In this document: positions 1 through 5,338 of the stretch, in pieces
Layout: each line of letters begins with the position of its first letter
Numbering within the stretch: position 1 is the first letter of the stretch
Assembly: GCA_018712665.1 (NCBI GenBank)
Contig: DVGP01000200.1
Span: 1-5,380, forward strand
Length of the DNA stretch: 5,380 bases
Source of the DNA: Candidatus Pelethomonas intestinigallinarum
GTDB lineage: Bacteria > Bacillota > Clostridia > Oscillospirales > Oscillospiraceae
Reading direction: 5' to 3'
The notes under the pieces: model-generated
Databases searched by the model: none
The model's input: only the letters and a program-made list of their open reading frames with translations
What the model was told of the DNA's origin: nothing
Program-made: the position numbers and the translations under genes

Positions 1-378
1 GGCGATGGGCCAGGCGTAGTCGTCCTCCCCCTCGCCGCCCCACTGGATCTGGAAGTCGTACCGGCTCATGGGCAGAGATTGCAGGAAGGTACTCTGGACC
101 GCCATGGTCACCACCACCAGCTGCATATCCGAGGCGGCGGTGTAGCTGTCGTAGCTCTGGCAGATGTAGGCGTCCTCCACGGTAAAGTCGAACCAATAGG
201 TGTGCATGGTGTCCCCCAGATAGCCCAGGCCGCCGCCGGGGACATAGCCCTCCTCCTGGTCCTCGGCCTCTTCGCCGGTGGCGCCGTTCTCGTTCCCGCC
301 GCCGCAGGCGGTCAGGGCCCCCAGGCCCACCAGAGCCGCCAGGAGGACGGCAAACAGTCTTTTACTCTTACGATTCAT
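1..378 (-). CDS. Putative lipoprotein with DUF4352-like domain (partial, C-terminus beyond window)
   Basis: The ATG at 378-376 opens a frame that runs without a stop to base 1, giving the first 126 residues. The N-terminus is a textbook lipoprotein signal: basic residues (R3, K4, K6, R7), a hydrophobic stretch at 8-22, and the lipobox LTAC with the lipidated cysteine at 25. After it comes a Gly/Glu/Asp-rich linker (about 26-50), then a beta-rich segment (about 56-126) with the pattern YWFDFTVEDA, SYDSYTAASDMQLVVV and YDFQIQW. This resembles the immunoglobulin-like DUF4352 (telokin-like) domains of Clostridia lipoproteins, which are exposed on the outer face of the membrane and have no defined function. 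A weak AGAGAGG sits only 4 nt before the start. The gene lies 21 nt behind the DUF4177-type gene and probably shares its transcript. The signal peptide call is firm; the domain name is from memory of the pattern (DUF5067 is an alternative). Confidence 0.85.
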   Translation of the reverse strand, partial: MNRKSKRLFAVLLAALVGLGALTACGGGNENGATGEEAEDQEEGYVPGGGLGYLGDTMHTYWFDFTVEDAYICQSYDSYTAASDMQLVVVTMAVQSTFLQSLPMSRYDFQIQWGGEGEDDYAWPIA

Positions 379-399
379 CGCGCCTCTCTTTCTCTTCTA

Positions 400-600
400 T
401 CAGGTGTTTCCAGCGGGCCGCTCGAAGATCAGGTCGATCTCCTTGCTGCCGCCCTCGCCGGAAAAGCGGGTGGGGATGTAGCCCACGTACCGCCAGCCCT
501 GGGCGGCCCGCCGGTCGATGATCTCCCGGTGCTGGCAGTCGGCGTTATTCATCCAGAAGCCTCCGCCCACATACAGGGTCTCGTATTCATACTGGTACAT
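400..600 (-). CDS. Small DUF4177-type protein, 66 aa
   Basis: This encodes a 66-residue soluble protein with no signal peptide or membrane segment. Its layout matches the DUF4177 family: an opening strand with alternating aromatics (YQYEYET, residues 2-8), a helix running into a turn (REIIDRRAAQGWRYVGYIP, 25-43, with the family-typical 'GW' followed by a strand), and a final strand EIDLIFER (54-61). The function of the family is unknown. I chose the ATG at 600-598 over the in-frame upstream GTG (627-625) because GAAAGGAG at 616-609 ends 8 nt before it, whereas the GTG has no ribosome site and lies in a perfect palindrome. The stop is TGA at 402-400, 21 nt before the lipoprotein start, suggesting one operon. 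No clear promoter is visible between metG and this gene, so read-through from metG is possible. Confidence 0.85.
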   Translation of the reverse strand: MYQYEYETLYVGGGFWMNNADCQHREIIDRRAAQGWRYVGYIPTRFSGEGGSKEIDLIFERPAGNT

Positions 601-608
601 CGGCAGCA

Positions 609-616
609 CTCCTTTC
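609..616 (-). promoter_or_regulatory. Ribosome binding site of the DUF4177-type gene
   Basis: The minus strand reads GAAAGGAG, 8 nt before the ATG at 600. It decides the start in favour of the 66-residue form over a 75-residue form that would begin at a GTG at 627. Confidence 0.75.
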
Positions 617-625
617 AAATTCCCC

Positions 626-647
626 ACGCGAAACGAATGTTTCGCGT
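626..647 (-). other. Perfect 9-bp stem-loop between metG and the DUF4177-type gene
   Basis: ACGCGAAAC (626-634) and GTTTCGCGT (639-647) are perfect reverse complements around a 4-nt loop. No T-run follows on the minus strand (GGGG follows), so it is not a standard terminator in that direction. It sits just upstream of the ribosome site of the DUF4177-type gene. It could be a 5' leader stem, a protein-binding operator, or an RNA-processing site. The strand given is that of the flanking genes; the palindrome itself has no direction. Confidence 0.6.
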
Positions 648-662
648 AAAAAGTTCTTTTTG

Positions 663-688
663 ATTCTTTTTCTTACAAGAAAAAGAAT
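663..688 (-). terminator. 3' stem-loop behind metG (probable terminator / 3' element, copy B)
   Basis: On the minus strand ATTCTTTTTCTT and AAGAAAAAGAAT form a perfect 12-bp inverted repeat with only 2 nt between the arms; in practice this is a 10-bp stem with a TTGTAA loop. It starts 22 nt after the metG TGA stop (713-711). The tail CAAAAAGAACTTTTT follows. The stem is AT-rich and the T-run comes about 10 nt late, so it is not a classical Rho-independent terminator. Its loop and tail closely match the element at 5300-5341 behind the topoisomerase gene, which argues for a shared 3'-end element family. Confidence 0.6.
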
Positions 689-710
689 GGATGCCGTATA
701 TTTTTGAATG

Positions 711-2681
711 TCAGCAGAGCTTGGCCCCGGCGGGGATGGCGTCGTCCACCATAATGAGGCGGAGCTTCTCCTCGCCGCGCTCGGTGTGAACGGCGGAGAG
801 GAGCATGCCGCGGGACTCCAGGCCCATCATCTTCCTGGGGGGCAGGTTGACGATGGCCACCAGGGTCTTGCCCACCAGCTCCTCGGGCTTGTAGTACATG
901 GCGATGCCGGAGAGGATCTGCCGGTCGGCGCCGGTGCCGTCGTCCAGGGTGAAGCGCAGGAGCTTGTTGGACTTCTTCACGTTCTCGCAGGCCTTCACCT
1001 TCACCGCCCGGAAGTCGCACTTGCAGAAGGTGTCGAAGTCCACCGGCTCGGTGAGCTGGGGCTCCACCTCGATGGCGGGGAGGGCTGCCCGCTTGGCGGC
1101 CTCGGCGGCCTCCTCCAGCTCCTGGAGGGCCTTCTCCGCGTCCACCCGGGGGAACAGGTTCTCGCCCTTGGTCACGGCGGCGGTCTCGCTGAGGCCGCCC
1201 CAGGCGGCCACGCTGTCCCAGGTCCGCAGGTCCGCCCCCGCGCCGATCTGGCCGAAGAGCTTCTCCATGCTCTCGGGCATGAAGGGGGTCAGGAGCACGC
1301 CGCAGATCCGGGTGGCCTCCAGCAGGTTGTAGAGCACCCGGGCCAGGCGGGGCCCGTTGGCCTCCATGTCCTTGGCCAGGGCCCAGGGGGCGTTCTCGTC
1401 AATATACTTGTTGGCCCGCTGGACCACCTTGAAGATCTCCTCCAGGGCGTTCTGGAACTGGTAGCGCTCCATCTGGGCCTCGTAGCGGCCCCGGAGGGAG
1501 GAGGCCATCTCCAGGAGGGGAGCGTCCTTCTCCGGGTCCTCCGCCTGGTCCCCGGGCAGGCTGCCGCCGAAGTACTTGCCCACCATGGCGGTGGTGCGGC
1601 TGACCAGGTTGCCCAGGTCGTTGGCCAGGTCCGTGTTGATGGTCTGGATCAGCAGCTCGTTGGAGAAGTTGCCGTCGGAGCCGAAGGGGAAGGTCCGCAG
1701 CAGGAAGAAGCGCAGGGCGTCCACCCCGAACTTCTCCGCCAGGATATAGGGGTCCACCACGTTGCCCTTGGACTTGGACATCTTGCCGCCGTCCAGGAGC
1801 AGCCAGCCGTGGCCGTAGACCTTCTTGGGCAGGGGCAGGTCCAGGCTCATGAGCATGGCGGGCCAGATGATGGAGTGGAAGCGGACGATCTCCTTGCCCA
1901 CGAAGTGGACGTCGGCGGGCCAGAACTTTTCCAGGTCGCCGTACTTGTCGTTCTCAAAGCCCAGGGCGGTCATGTAGTTGAACAGGGCGTCGATCCACAC
2001 GTACACCACATGGCCAGGGTCGAAGTCCACGGGGACGCCCCAGGTGAAGCTGGTCCGGGACACGCACAGGTCCTCCAGGCCGGGCTTGATGAAGTTGTTC
2101 ACCATCTCGTTGACCCGGGAGCGGGGCTCCAGGAAGTCCGTGTTCTCCAGCAGGTCCTGGATGCGGCCGGCGTACTTGCTCAGGCGGAAGAAGTAGGCCT
2201 CCTCCTCCGCGTCCTGGACCTCCCGGCCGCAGTCGGGGCACTTGCCGTCCACCAGCTGGCTCTCGGTCCAGAAGGACTCGCAGGGCTTGCAGTACTTGCC
2301 CTTGTAGGTGCCCTTGTAGATGTCGCCGTTGTCGTACATCCGCTTGAAGATGCGCTGGATGGCCCGGACGTGGTAGTCGTCGGTGGTGCGGATGAAGCGG
2401 TCGTAGCTCACATTCATCAGCTTCCACAGGTCCAGTACCCCCTTGGGGCCGGTTACAATATTGTCAACAAACTGCTGGGGGGTGATCCCGGCCTCACGAG
2501 CCTTGGTCTCAATGTTCTGACCGTGCTCGTCGGTGCCGGTGAGGAACATGACCTCATGCCCCGTCAGCCGCTTGTACCGTGCCATGGCGTCGGCGGCCAC
2601 GGTGCAGTAGGCGTGGCCGATGTGCAGCTTGGCCGAGGGATAGTAGATAGGGGTGGTGATATAAAAGCGCTTGTTCTCCAT
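711..2681 (-). CDS. metG: Methionine--tRNA ligase (MetRS), 656 aa
   Basis: A cytoplasmic class I aminoacyl-tRNA synthetase that joins methionine to tRNA-Met (elongator and initiator) using ATP. The HIGH signature lies at residues 20-23 (LHIGH), followed by the MetRS-typical GTDEHG at 49-54. A zinc knuckle has C131, C134, C148 and C151 (CxxC-x13-CxxC). VYVWIDALFNY (226-236) belongs to the methionine pocket, FVGKEIVRFH is at 260-269 and KMSKS at 300-304. The middle is the helical anticodon-binding domain (about 345-500), then an Ala/Glu-rich linker. A C-terminal Trbp111-type OB-fold tRNA-binding and dimerisation domain spans about 548-656. Length and order match the bacterial form with a fused C-domain. 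The start at 2681 is set by AGGAGGT 7 nt upstream; an in-frame extension to 2759 adds 26 residues unlike the family and runs through a leader hairpin. It appears complete, with no missing catalytic motif. It is divergently arranged to the topoisomerase gene. Confidence 0.98.
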   Translation of the reverse strand: MENKRFYITTPIYYPSAKLHIGHAYCTVAADAMARYKRLTGHEVMFLTGTDEHGQNIETKAREAGITPQQFVDNIVTGPKGVLDLWKLMNVSYDRFIRTTDDYHVRAIQRIFKRMYDNGDIYKGTYKGKYCKPCESFWTESQLVDGKCPDCGREVQDAEEEAYFFRLSKYAGRIQDLLENTDFLEPRSRVNEMVNNFIKPGLEDLCVSRTSFTWGVPVDFDPGHVVYVWIDALFNYMTALGFENDKYGDLEKFWPADVHFVGKEIVRFHSIIWPAMLMSLDLPLPKKVYGHGWLLLDGGKMSKSKGNVVDPYILAEKFGVDALRFFLLRTFPFGSDGNFSNELLIQTINTDLANDLGNLVSRTTAMVGKYFGGSLPGDQAEDPEKDAPLLEMASSLRGRYEAQMERYQFQNALEEIFKVVQRANKYIDENAPWALAKDMEANGPRLARVLYNLLEATRICGVLLTPFMPESMEKLFGQIGAGADLRTWDSVAAWGGLSETAAVTKGENLFPRVDAEKALQELEEAAEAAKRAALPAIEVEPQLTEPVDFDTFCKCDFRAVKVKACENVKKSNKLLRFTLDDGTGADRQILSGIAMYYKPEELVGKTLVAIVNLPPRKMMGLESRGMLLSAVHTERGEEKLRLIMVDDAIPAGAKLC

Positions 2682-2688
2682 TGGGATG

Positions 2689-2695
2689 ACCTCCT
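2689..2695 (-). promoter_or_regulatory. metG: Ribosome binding site of metG
   Basis: The minus strand reads AGGAGGT, ending 7 nt before the ATG at 2681. It fixes the MetRS start and rules out the longer frame from 2759. Confidence 0.9.
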
Positions 2696-2724
2696 GTAGC
2701 CCCAGATGAGAGGGCGTTGTATAC

Positions 2725-2742
2725 GCGCCGCGTCGGCGGCGC
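2725..2742 (-). other. metG leader stem-loop 2 (GC-rich)
   Basis: GCGCCGC and GCGGCGC form a perfect 7-bp stem around a 4-nt loop, all G-C pairs. It lies about 30 nt upstream of the metG ribosome site, inside the predicted leader, and only one base from leader stem-loop 1. No T-run follows on the minus strand, so it is not a terminator. A role in mRNA stability or translation control is possible but not shown. Confidence 0.6.
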
Positions 2743-2743
2743 A

Positions 2744-2783
2744 AATTACCACTTGGCAATCAAACAGTTACATGATGGTAATT
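2744..2783 (-). other. metG leader stem-loop 1 (at the predicted 5' end)
   Basis: AATTACCA (2744-2751) and TGGTAATT (2776-2783) form a perfect 8-bp inverted repeat around 24 nt. With the promoter at 2791-2820, transcription would begin near 2784, so this stem would sit at the very 5' end of the metG mRNA. It could equally be an operator. Neither a T-box signature (GGGTGG/ACCGCG) nor a recognisable SAM riboswitch core was seen in the leader. Confidence 0.5.
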
Positions 2784-2790
2784 ACAGTAT

Positions 2791-2820
2791 AGTATACCAC
2801 GCATCGGCGGGGCTTTACAA
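2791..2820 (-). promoter_or_regulatory. Predicted sigma-A-type promoter of metG
   Basis: On the minus strand the -35 box is TTGTAA (2820-2815), the spacer is 18 nt, and the -10 box is TATACT (2796-2791). The -10 overlaps a second TATACT copy at 2791-2786. The predicted start is near 2784, giving a leader of about 100 nt. This is the best promoter candidate upstream of metG by eye; the start site is inferred. Confidence 0.65.
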
Positions 2821-2828
2821 GAGGCTGC

Positions 2829-2865
2829 CCGGGGAAAACCGCCCGCCGGGGCCTGTTTTCCCCGG
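2829..2865. other. Perfect 11-bp hairpin in the divergent intergenic region
   Basis: CCGGGGAAAAC (2829-2839) pairs perfectly with GTTTTCCCCGG (2855-2865). Inside, GCCC (2841-2844) and GGGC (2849-2852) continue the stem past a small bulge, leaving a 4-nt loop. It lies upstream of the predicted metG promoter and 370 nt upstream of the topoisomerase start. It may be part of a non-coding RNA or a dispersed intergenic repeat. No ORF is credible here. Confidence 0.5.
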
Positions 2866-2903
2866 ACAGTCCTCCCCGGAAGAACACTCCTCCCTCTCTC
2901 ACA

Positions 2904-2956
2904 GCCGCCCTCCGCCCCCGCTCCCCGGGCCGCGGAGGCCGGGGCGGCACTTTTTT
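2904..2956 (+). terminator. Terminator-like GC hairpin with T6, plus strand
   Basis: GCCGCCC (2904-2910) pairs with GGGCGGC (2942-2948). Inside it, CCTCCGC (2909-2915) can pair with GCGGAGG (2932-2938); the two options compete over a few bases. The right arm is followed by AC and then six T's (2951-2956), the arrangement of a Rho-independent terminator for plus-strand transcripts. No plus-strand gene precedes it, so it could end an unannotated small RNA, attenuate a long leader of the topoisomerase gene, or block antisense read-through. The stem is imperfect, hence moderate confidence. Confidence 0.45.
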
Positions 2957-2981
2957 CCCAGGAACCTTGTTGACATAACGG

Positions 2982-3011
2982 TGTGGAAAACTGTGTGGAT
3001 AATGTGCAAAA
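2982..3011 (-). promoter_or_regulatory. Cluster of three DnaA-box-like sites
   Basis: Read on the minus strand, 3002-2994 is TTATCCACA, a perfect DnaA box. The interval 2990-2982 is TTTTCCACA (one change), and 3011-3003 is TTTTGCACA (one change from the TTATNCACA consensus). All three share one orientation, with starts 12 and 9 nt apart. The first two also form a tandem 12-bp repeat GTGTGGAAAACT/GTGTGGATAATG on the plus strand. This suggests DnaA binding upstream of the topoisomerase gene. It could mark a regulatory cluster; an origin is less likely because no dnaA, dnaN or rpmH is in view. Confidence 0.55.
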
Positions 3012-3020
3012 CCTTGGGCG

Positions 3021-3037
3021 ACCGGGTTTTGCCCGGT
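3021..3037. other. Short hairpin downstream of the DnaA-box cluster
   Basis: ACCGGG (3021-3026) and CCCGGT (3032-3037) pair around TTTTG. An alternative stem, CAAAACC (3007-3013) with GGTTTTG (3025-3031), uses the same bases, so the two folds exclude each other. The significance is unclear. Confidence 0.3.
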
Positions 3038-3175
3038 TTCCGTGCCGATTATGTCCACCGGCGCCTCAGTCACTTTTTTCGGAGTTTTTTGGTTTTTTGT
3101 CAAAGGCGCGTCAGAAACAGGTGAAAAGGGTGTAAGATGGGGAGGCGCGGCGGCGAAATCCCGGCCCCGCCCCCC

Positions 3176-3204
3176 TTGCCAGGGCGGAAATTTTTTGATA
3201 AACT
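3176..3204 (+). promoter_or_regulatory. Predicted promoter of the topoisomerase subunit gene
   Basis: The -35 is TTGCCA (3176-3181, 5 of 6 to consensus), the spacer is 17 nt, and the -10 is TAAACT (3199-3204, 4 of 6) with an extended TG at 3196-3197. Transcription would start near 3211, leaving a leader of about 25 nt and placing the DnaA-box cluster roughly 200 nt upstream. Confidence 0.5.
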
Positions 3205-3225
3205 AGCTGTATATGCAATCTTTAC

Positions 3226-3230
3226 GGAGG
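3226..3230 (+). promoter_or_regulatory. Ribosome binding site of the topoisomerase subunit gene
   Basis: GGAGG ends 5 nt before the ATG at 3236. It selects this start over an upstream in-frame ATG at 3137, which has no suitably spaced ribosome site and would add 33 residues unlike the family. Confidence 0.85.
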
Positions 3231-3235
3231 AACCT

Positions 3236-5242
3236 ATGGCAGAAGCGAAAAAAGCACAGGCGAGCTACGGCAATGAGTCCATCAGCGCGCTGAAGGGAGC
3301 CGACCGGGTCCGCAAGCGGCCCGGCGTCATTTTTGGCTCCGACGGGCTGGAGGGCTGCGAGCACGCGGTGTTTGAAATTTTGTCCAACTCCATCGACGAG
3401 GCCCGGGAGGGCTTTGGCTCCCTCATCACCGTCACCCGGTTCCTGGACCACAGCGTGGAGGTGGAGGACCAGGGCCGGGGCTGCCCGGTGGACTACAACG
3501 AGAAGGAGAAGCGGTGGAACTGGGAGCTGGTGTTCTGCGAGCTCTACGCCGGGGGCAAGTACGGCAACAACCAGGGGGAGAACTACGAGTTCTCCCTGGG
3601 GCTCAACGGCCTGGGCTCCTGCGCCACCCAGTACGCCTCCGCCTATATGGACGTCACCGTGTGGCGGGACGGGTACGAGTACCAGCTCCACTTCAAAAAG
3701 GGCAAGCCCCTGGGCAAGAAGGGCCAGGAGCTGCAGAAGACCCCCCTGTCCCGGAAGAGGACCGGCACCAGGACCCGGTGGCTGCCGGACCTGGAGGTCT
3801 TCACCGACATCGACATCCCGGCGGAGTACTTCACCTCCGTCATGAAGCGCCAGGCGGTGGTCAACGCCGGGGTGACCTTCCGCTTCAAGCAGGAGACCGC
3901 CCCGGGGAAGTTCGAGACCACGGAGTTTCTCTACCAGAACGGCATCGCTGACTACGTCGCGGAGCTGGCGGGGGAGGACAGCCTGACCCTGCCGGTGTTC
4001 TGGGAGGCGGAGCGCCGGGGCCGGGACCGGGCCGACAAGGACGAGTACCGGGTGAAGCTCTCCGTGTCCTTCTGCTTCTCCAACCGGGTGAAGGTCATCG
4101 AGCACTACCACAACTCCTCTTGGCTGGAGCACGGGGGCAGCCCGGAGAAGGCCACCCGCTCCGCCTTCGTCTCCGCCATCGACGGCTGGCTGCGGCAGAA
4201 CAGCAAGTACCAGAAGAATGAGGCCAAGGTCACCTGGGCGGACATCGAGGAGTGCCTGGTGCTGGTCAGCAGCAACTTCTCCACCCAGACCAGCTACGAG
4301 AACCAGACCAAGAAGGCCATCACCAACAAGTTCGTCCAGGAGGCCATGACGGAGTTTCTCCGCAGCCGCCTGGAGATCTACTTCATCGAGAACCCCGCCG
4401 ACGCGGAGAGGATCGCCGGGCAGGTCCTGGTGAACAAGCGGTCCCGGGAGACGGCGGAGCGGACAAGGCTGGGGATCAAGAAGAAGCTCTCCGGTACCAT
4501 CGACATCGCCAACCGGGTGCAGAAGTTCGTGGACTGCCGGACGAAGGACGTTTCCCGCCGGGAGATCTACATCGTGGAGGGCGACTCGGCCCTGGGCAGC
4601 GTGAAGCTCAGCCGGGACGCGGAGTTCCAGGGGATCATGCCCGTCCGGGGCAAGATCCTCAACTGCCTGAAGGCGGACTACGCCCGGATCTTCAAAAGCG
4701 AGATCATCACCGACCTCATCAAGGTCCTGGGCTGCGGGGTGGAGGTCCAGAACAAGCACGTGAAGGACCTGAGCGCCTTCGACCTCAACAACCTCCGCTG
4801 GAGCAAGGTGGTCATCTGCACCGACGCCGACGTGGACGGCTTCCAGATCCGCACATTGATCCTCACCATGCTCTACCGCCTGTGCCCCACCCTGATCCAG
4901 CAGGGGTACGTGTATATCGCCGAGTCCCCCCTCTTTGAGATCACCTGCGGGGAGAAGACCTGGTTCGCCTACTCCGAGCGGGAGAAGGGGGAGATCGTCA
5001 AGGGCCTGGAGGGGAAGAAATACAAGATCGACCGGAGCAAGGGCCTGGGCGAGAACGACCCGGACATGATGTGGCTGACCACCATGAACCCGGAGACGAG
5101 GCGGCTGATCAAGGTCATGCCCGAGGACGCGGAGGCCACCGCCCAGATGTTCGAGCTGCTGCTGGGGGACAACCTCCAGGGGCGGAAGGAGCACATCGCC
5201 AACGAGGGGTACAGGTTCCTTGATCTGGCGGATATTTCGTAA
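3236..5242 (+). CDS. Type IIA DNA topoisomerase subunit B (ParE/GyrB-like, divergent clostridial paralogue), 668 aa
   Basis: This is the ATPase/Toprim subunit of a type II topoisomerase, which passes one duplex through another with ATP and needs a GyrA/ParC-type cleavage partner not seen here. The GHKL ATPase domain (about 14-220) has E47 (catalytic Glu) and N51 in FEILSNSIDEA, D78/G80/G82 in EDQGRGCP, and the ATP lid GLNGLG at 122-127. A transducer domain (about 230-400) carries the QTK loop at 357-359. The Toprim domain has EGDSA (448-452) and DADVD with D530, D532 and D534. RSKGLGE (600-606) and TTMNPETR follow. Length fits ParE or clostridial GyrB; the large insertion of proteobacterial GyrB is absent. 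Against canonical GyrB, the N-box has Ser (S50) for the usual Asp and the lid has Asn (N124) for the usual His. I recall such features in a second GyrB-like paralogue of Clostridia often annotated as topoisomerase IV subunit B, but gyrB versus parE cannot be settled here, so no symbol is given. Confidence 0.95.
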   Translation: MAEAKKAQASYGNESISALKGADRVRKRPGVIFGSDGLEGCEHAVFEILSNSIDEAREGFGSLITVTRFLDHSVEVEDQGRGCPVDYNEKEKRWNWELVFCELYAGGKYGNNQGENYEFSLGLNGLGSCATQYASAYMDVTVWRDGYEYQLHFKKGKPLGKKGQELQKTPLSRKRTGTRTRWLPDLEVFTDIDIPAEYFTSVMKRQAVVNAGVTFRFKQETAPGKFETTEFLYQNGIADYVAELAGEDSLTLPVFWEAERRGRDRADKDEYRVKLSVSFCFSNRVKVIEHYHNSSWLEHGGSPEKATRSAFVSAIDGWLRQNSKYQKNEAKVTWADIEECLVLVSSNFSTQTSYENQTKKAITNKFVQEAMTEFLRSRLEIYFIENPADAERIAGQVLVNKRSRETAERTRLGIKKKLSGTIDIANRVQKFVDCRTKDVSRREIYIVEGDSALGSVKLSRDAEFQGIMPVRGKILNCLKADYARIFKSEIITDLIKVLGCGVEVQNKHVKDLSAFDLNNLRWSKVVICTDADVDGFQIRTLILTMLYRLCPTLIQQGYVYIAESPLFEITCGEKTWFAYSEREKGEIVKGLEGKKYKIDRSKGLGENDPDMMWLTTMNPETRRLIKVMPEDAEATAQMFELLLGDNLQGRKEHIANEGYRFLDLADIS

Positions 5243-5246
5243 GATT

Positions 5247-5267
5247 CGCAGCGCTTGCGGCGCTGCG
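5247..5267 (+). other. 3' stem-loop I behind the topoisomerase gene
   Basis: CGCAGCGC (5247-5254) and CGCTGCG with the preceding G (5260-5267) form a perfect 8-bp stem around TTGCG, beginning 4 nt after the stop codon. No T-run follows. It may protect the 3' end or be part of a composite repeat with the stems that follow. Confidence 0.5.
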
Positions 5268-5275
5268 CGCCGTTT

Positions 5276-5292
5276 CGGGGCCTCCGGCCCCG
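5276..5292 (+). other. 3' stem-loop II behind the topoisomerase gene
   Basis: CGGGGCC and GGCCCCG form a perfect 7-bp GC stem around TCC. No T-run follows directly. It is the second of four consecutive stem-loops downstream of the gene. Confidence 0.5.
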
Positions 5293-5299
5293 TACCCCG

Positions 5300-5329
5300 G
5301 GTTACTTTTCTCTTGTCAGAAAAGTAACC
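5300..5329 (+). terminator. 3' stem-loop III (probable terminator / 3' element, copy A)
   Basis: GGTTACTTTTCT (5300-5311) and AGAAAAGTAACC (5318-5329) form a perfect 12-bp stem around CTTGTC, followed by AAAAGGACATTT. Loop and tail match the element behind metG (688-650, minus strand), and in each case the element lies in the sense direction of the gene it follows. The tail is A-rich rather than T-rich, so a simple Rho-independent mechanism is doubtful. Confidence 0.55.
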
Positions 5330-5338
5330 AAAAGGACA

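Noticed and set aside
79..663. Plus-strand open frame of 194 codons at the left end
   Set aside because: It overlaps the lipoprotein and DUF4177-type genes in antisense, has a low-complexity product, and runs through two hairpins.
708..2699. Plus-strand open frame of 663 codons opposite metG
   Set aside because: It is the antisense shadow of metG caused by high GC at third positions. The product is rich in Gly, Leu, His and Val repeats without family features, and metG on the other strand has every expected motif.
2682..2784. T-box or SAM riboswitch in the metG leader
   Set aside because: The leader is only about 100 nt and lacks the T-box core and antiterminator sequence as well as a recognisable SAM-I core.
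2970..3003. TTGACA (2970-2975) with GATAAT (2998-3003) as a plus-strand promoter
   Set aside because: The spacer would be 22 nt, too long for a normal sigma-A promoter, and there is no extended -10. The GATAAT belongs to the DnaA box.
2982..3011. The DnaA-box cluster as the chromosomal origin
   Set aside because: Only three sites, no clear AT-rich unwinding region in range, and none of dnaA, dnaN, recF or rpmH in the window. Kept as a regulatory or titration cluster instead.
2768..3103. Minus-strand 111-codon frame in the intergenic region
   Set aside because: It starts at a TTG without a ribosome site, its product is Pro/Arg/Gly-rich from the GC hairpins, and it would cross the metG promoter.
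3098..3103. TTGACA on the minus strand as a -35 box
   Set aside because: No -10-like hexamer lies 16-18 nt downstream; the sequence there is A-rich (GAAAAA).
2717..3124. Plus-strand 135-codon frame in the intergenic region
   Set aside because: No ribosome site, Pro/Arg/Ser-rich low-complexity product, and it spans the DnaA boxes and terminator-like hairpin.
3203..5194. Minus-strand open frame of 663 codons opposite the topoisomerase gene
   Set aside because: Same artefact: low-complexity Leu/Gly/Val-rich product, no ribosome site, and a fully supported gene on the opposite strand.
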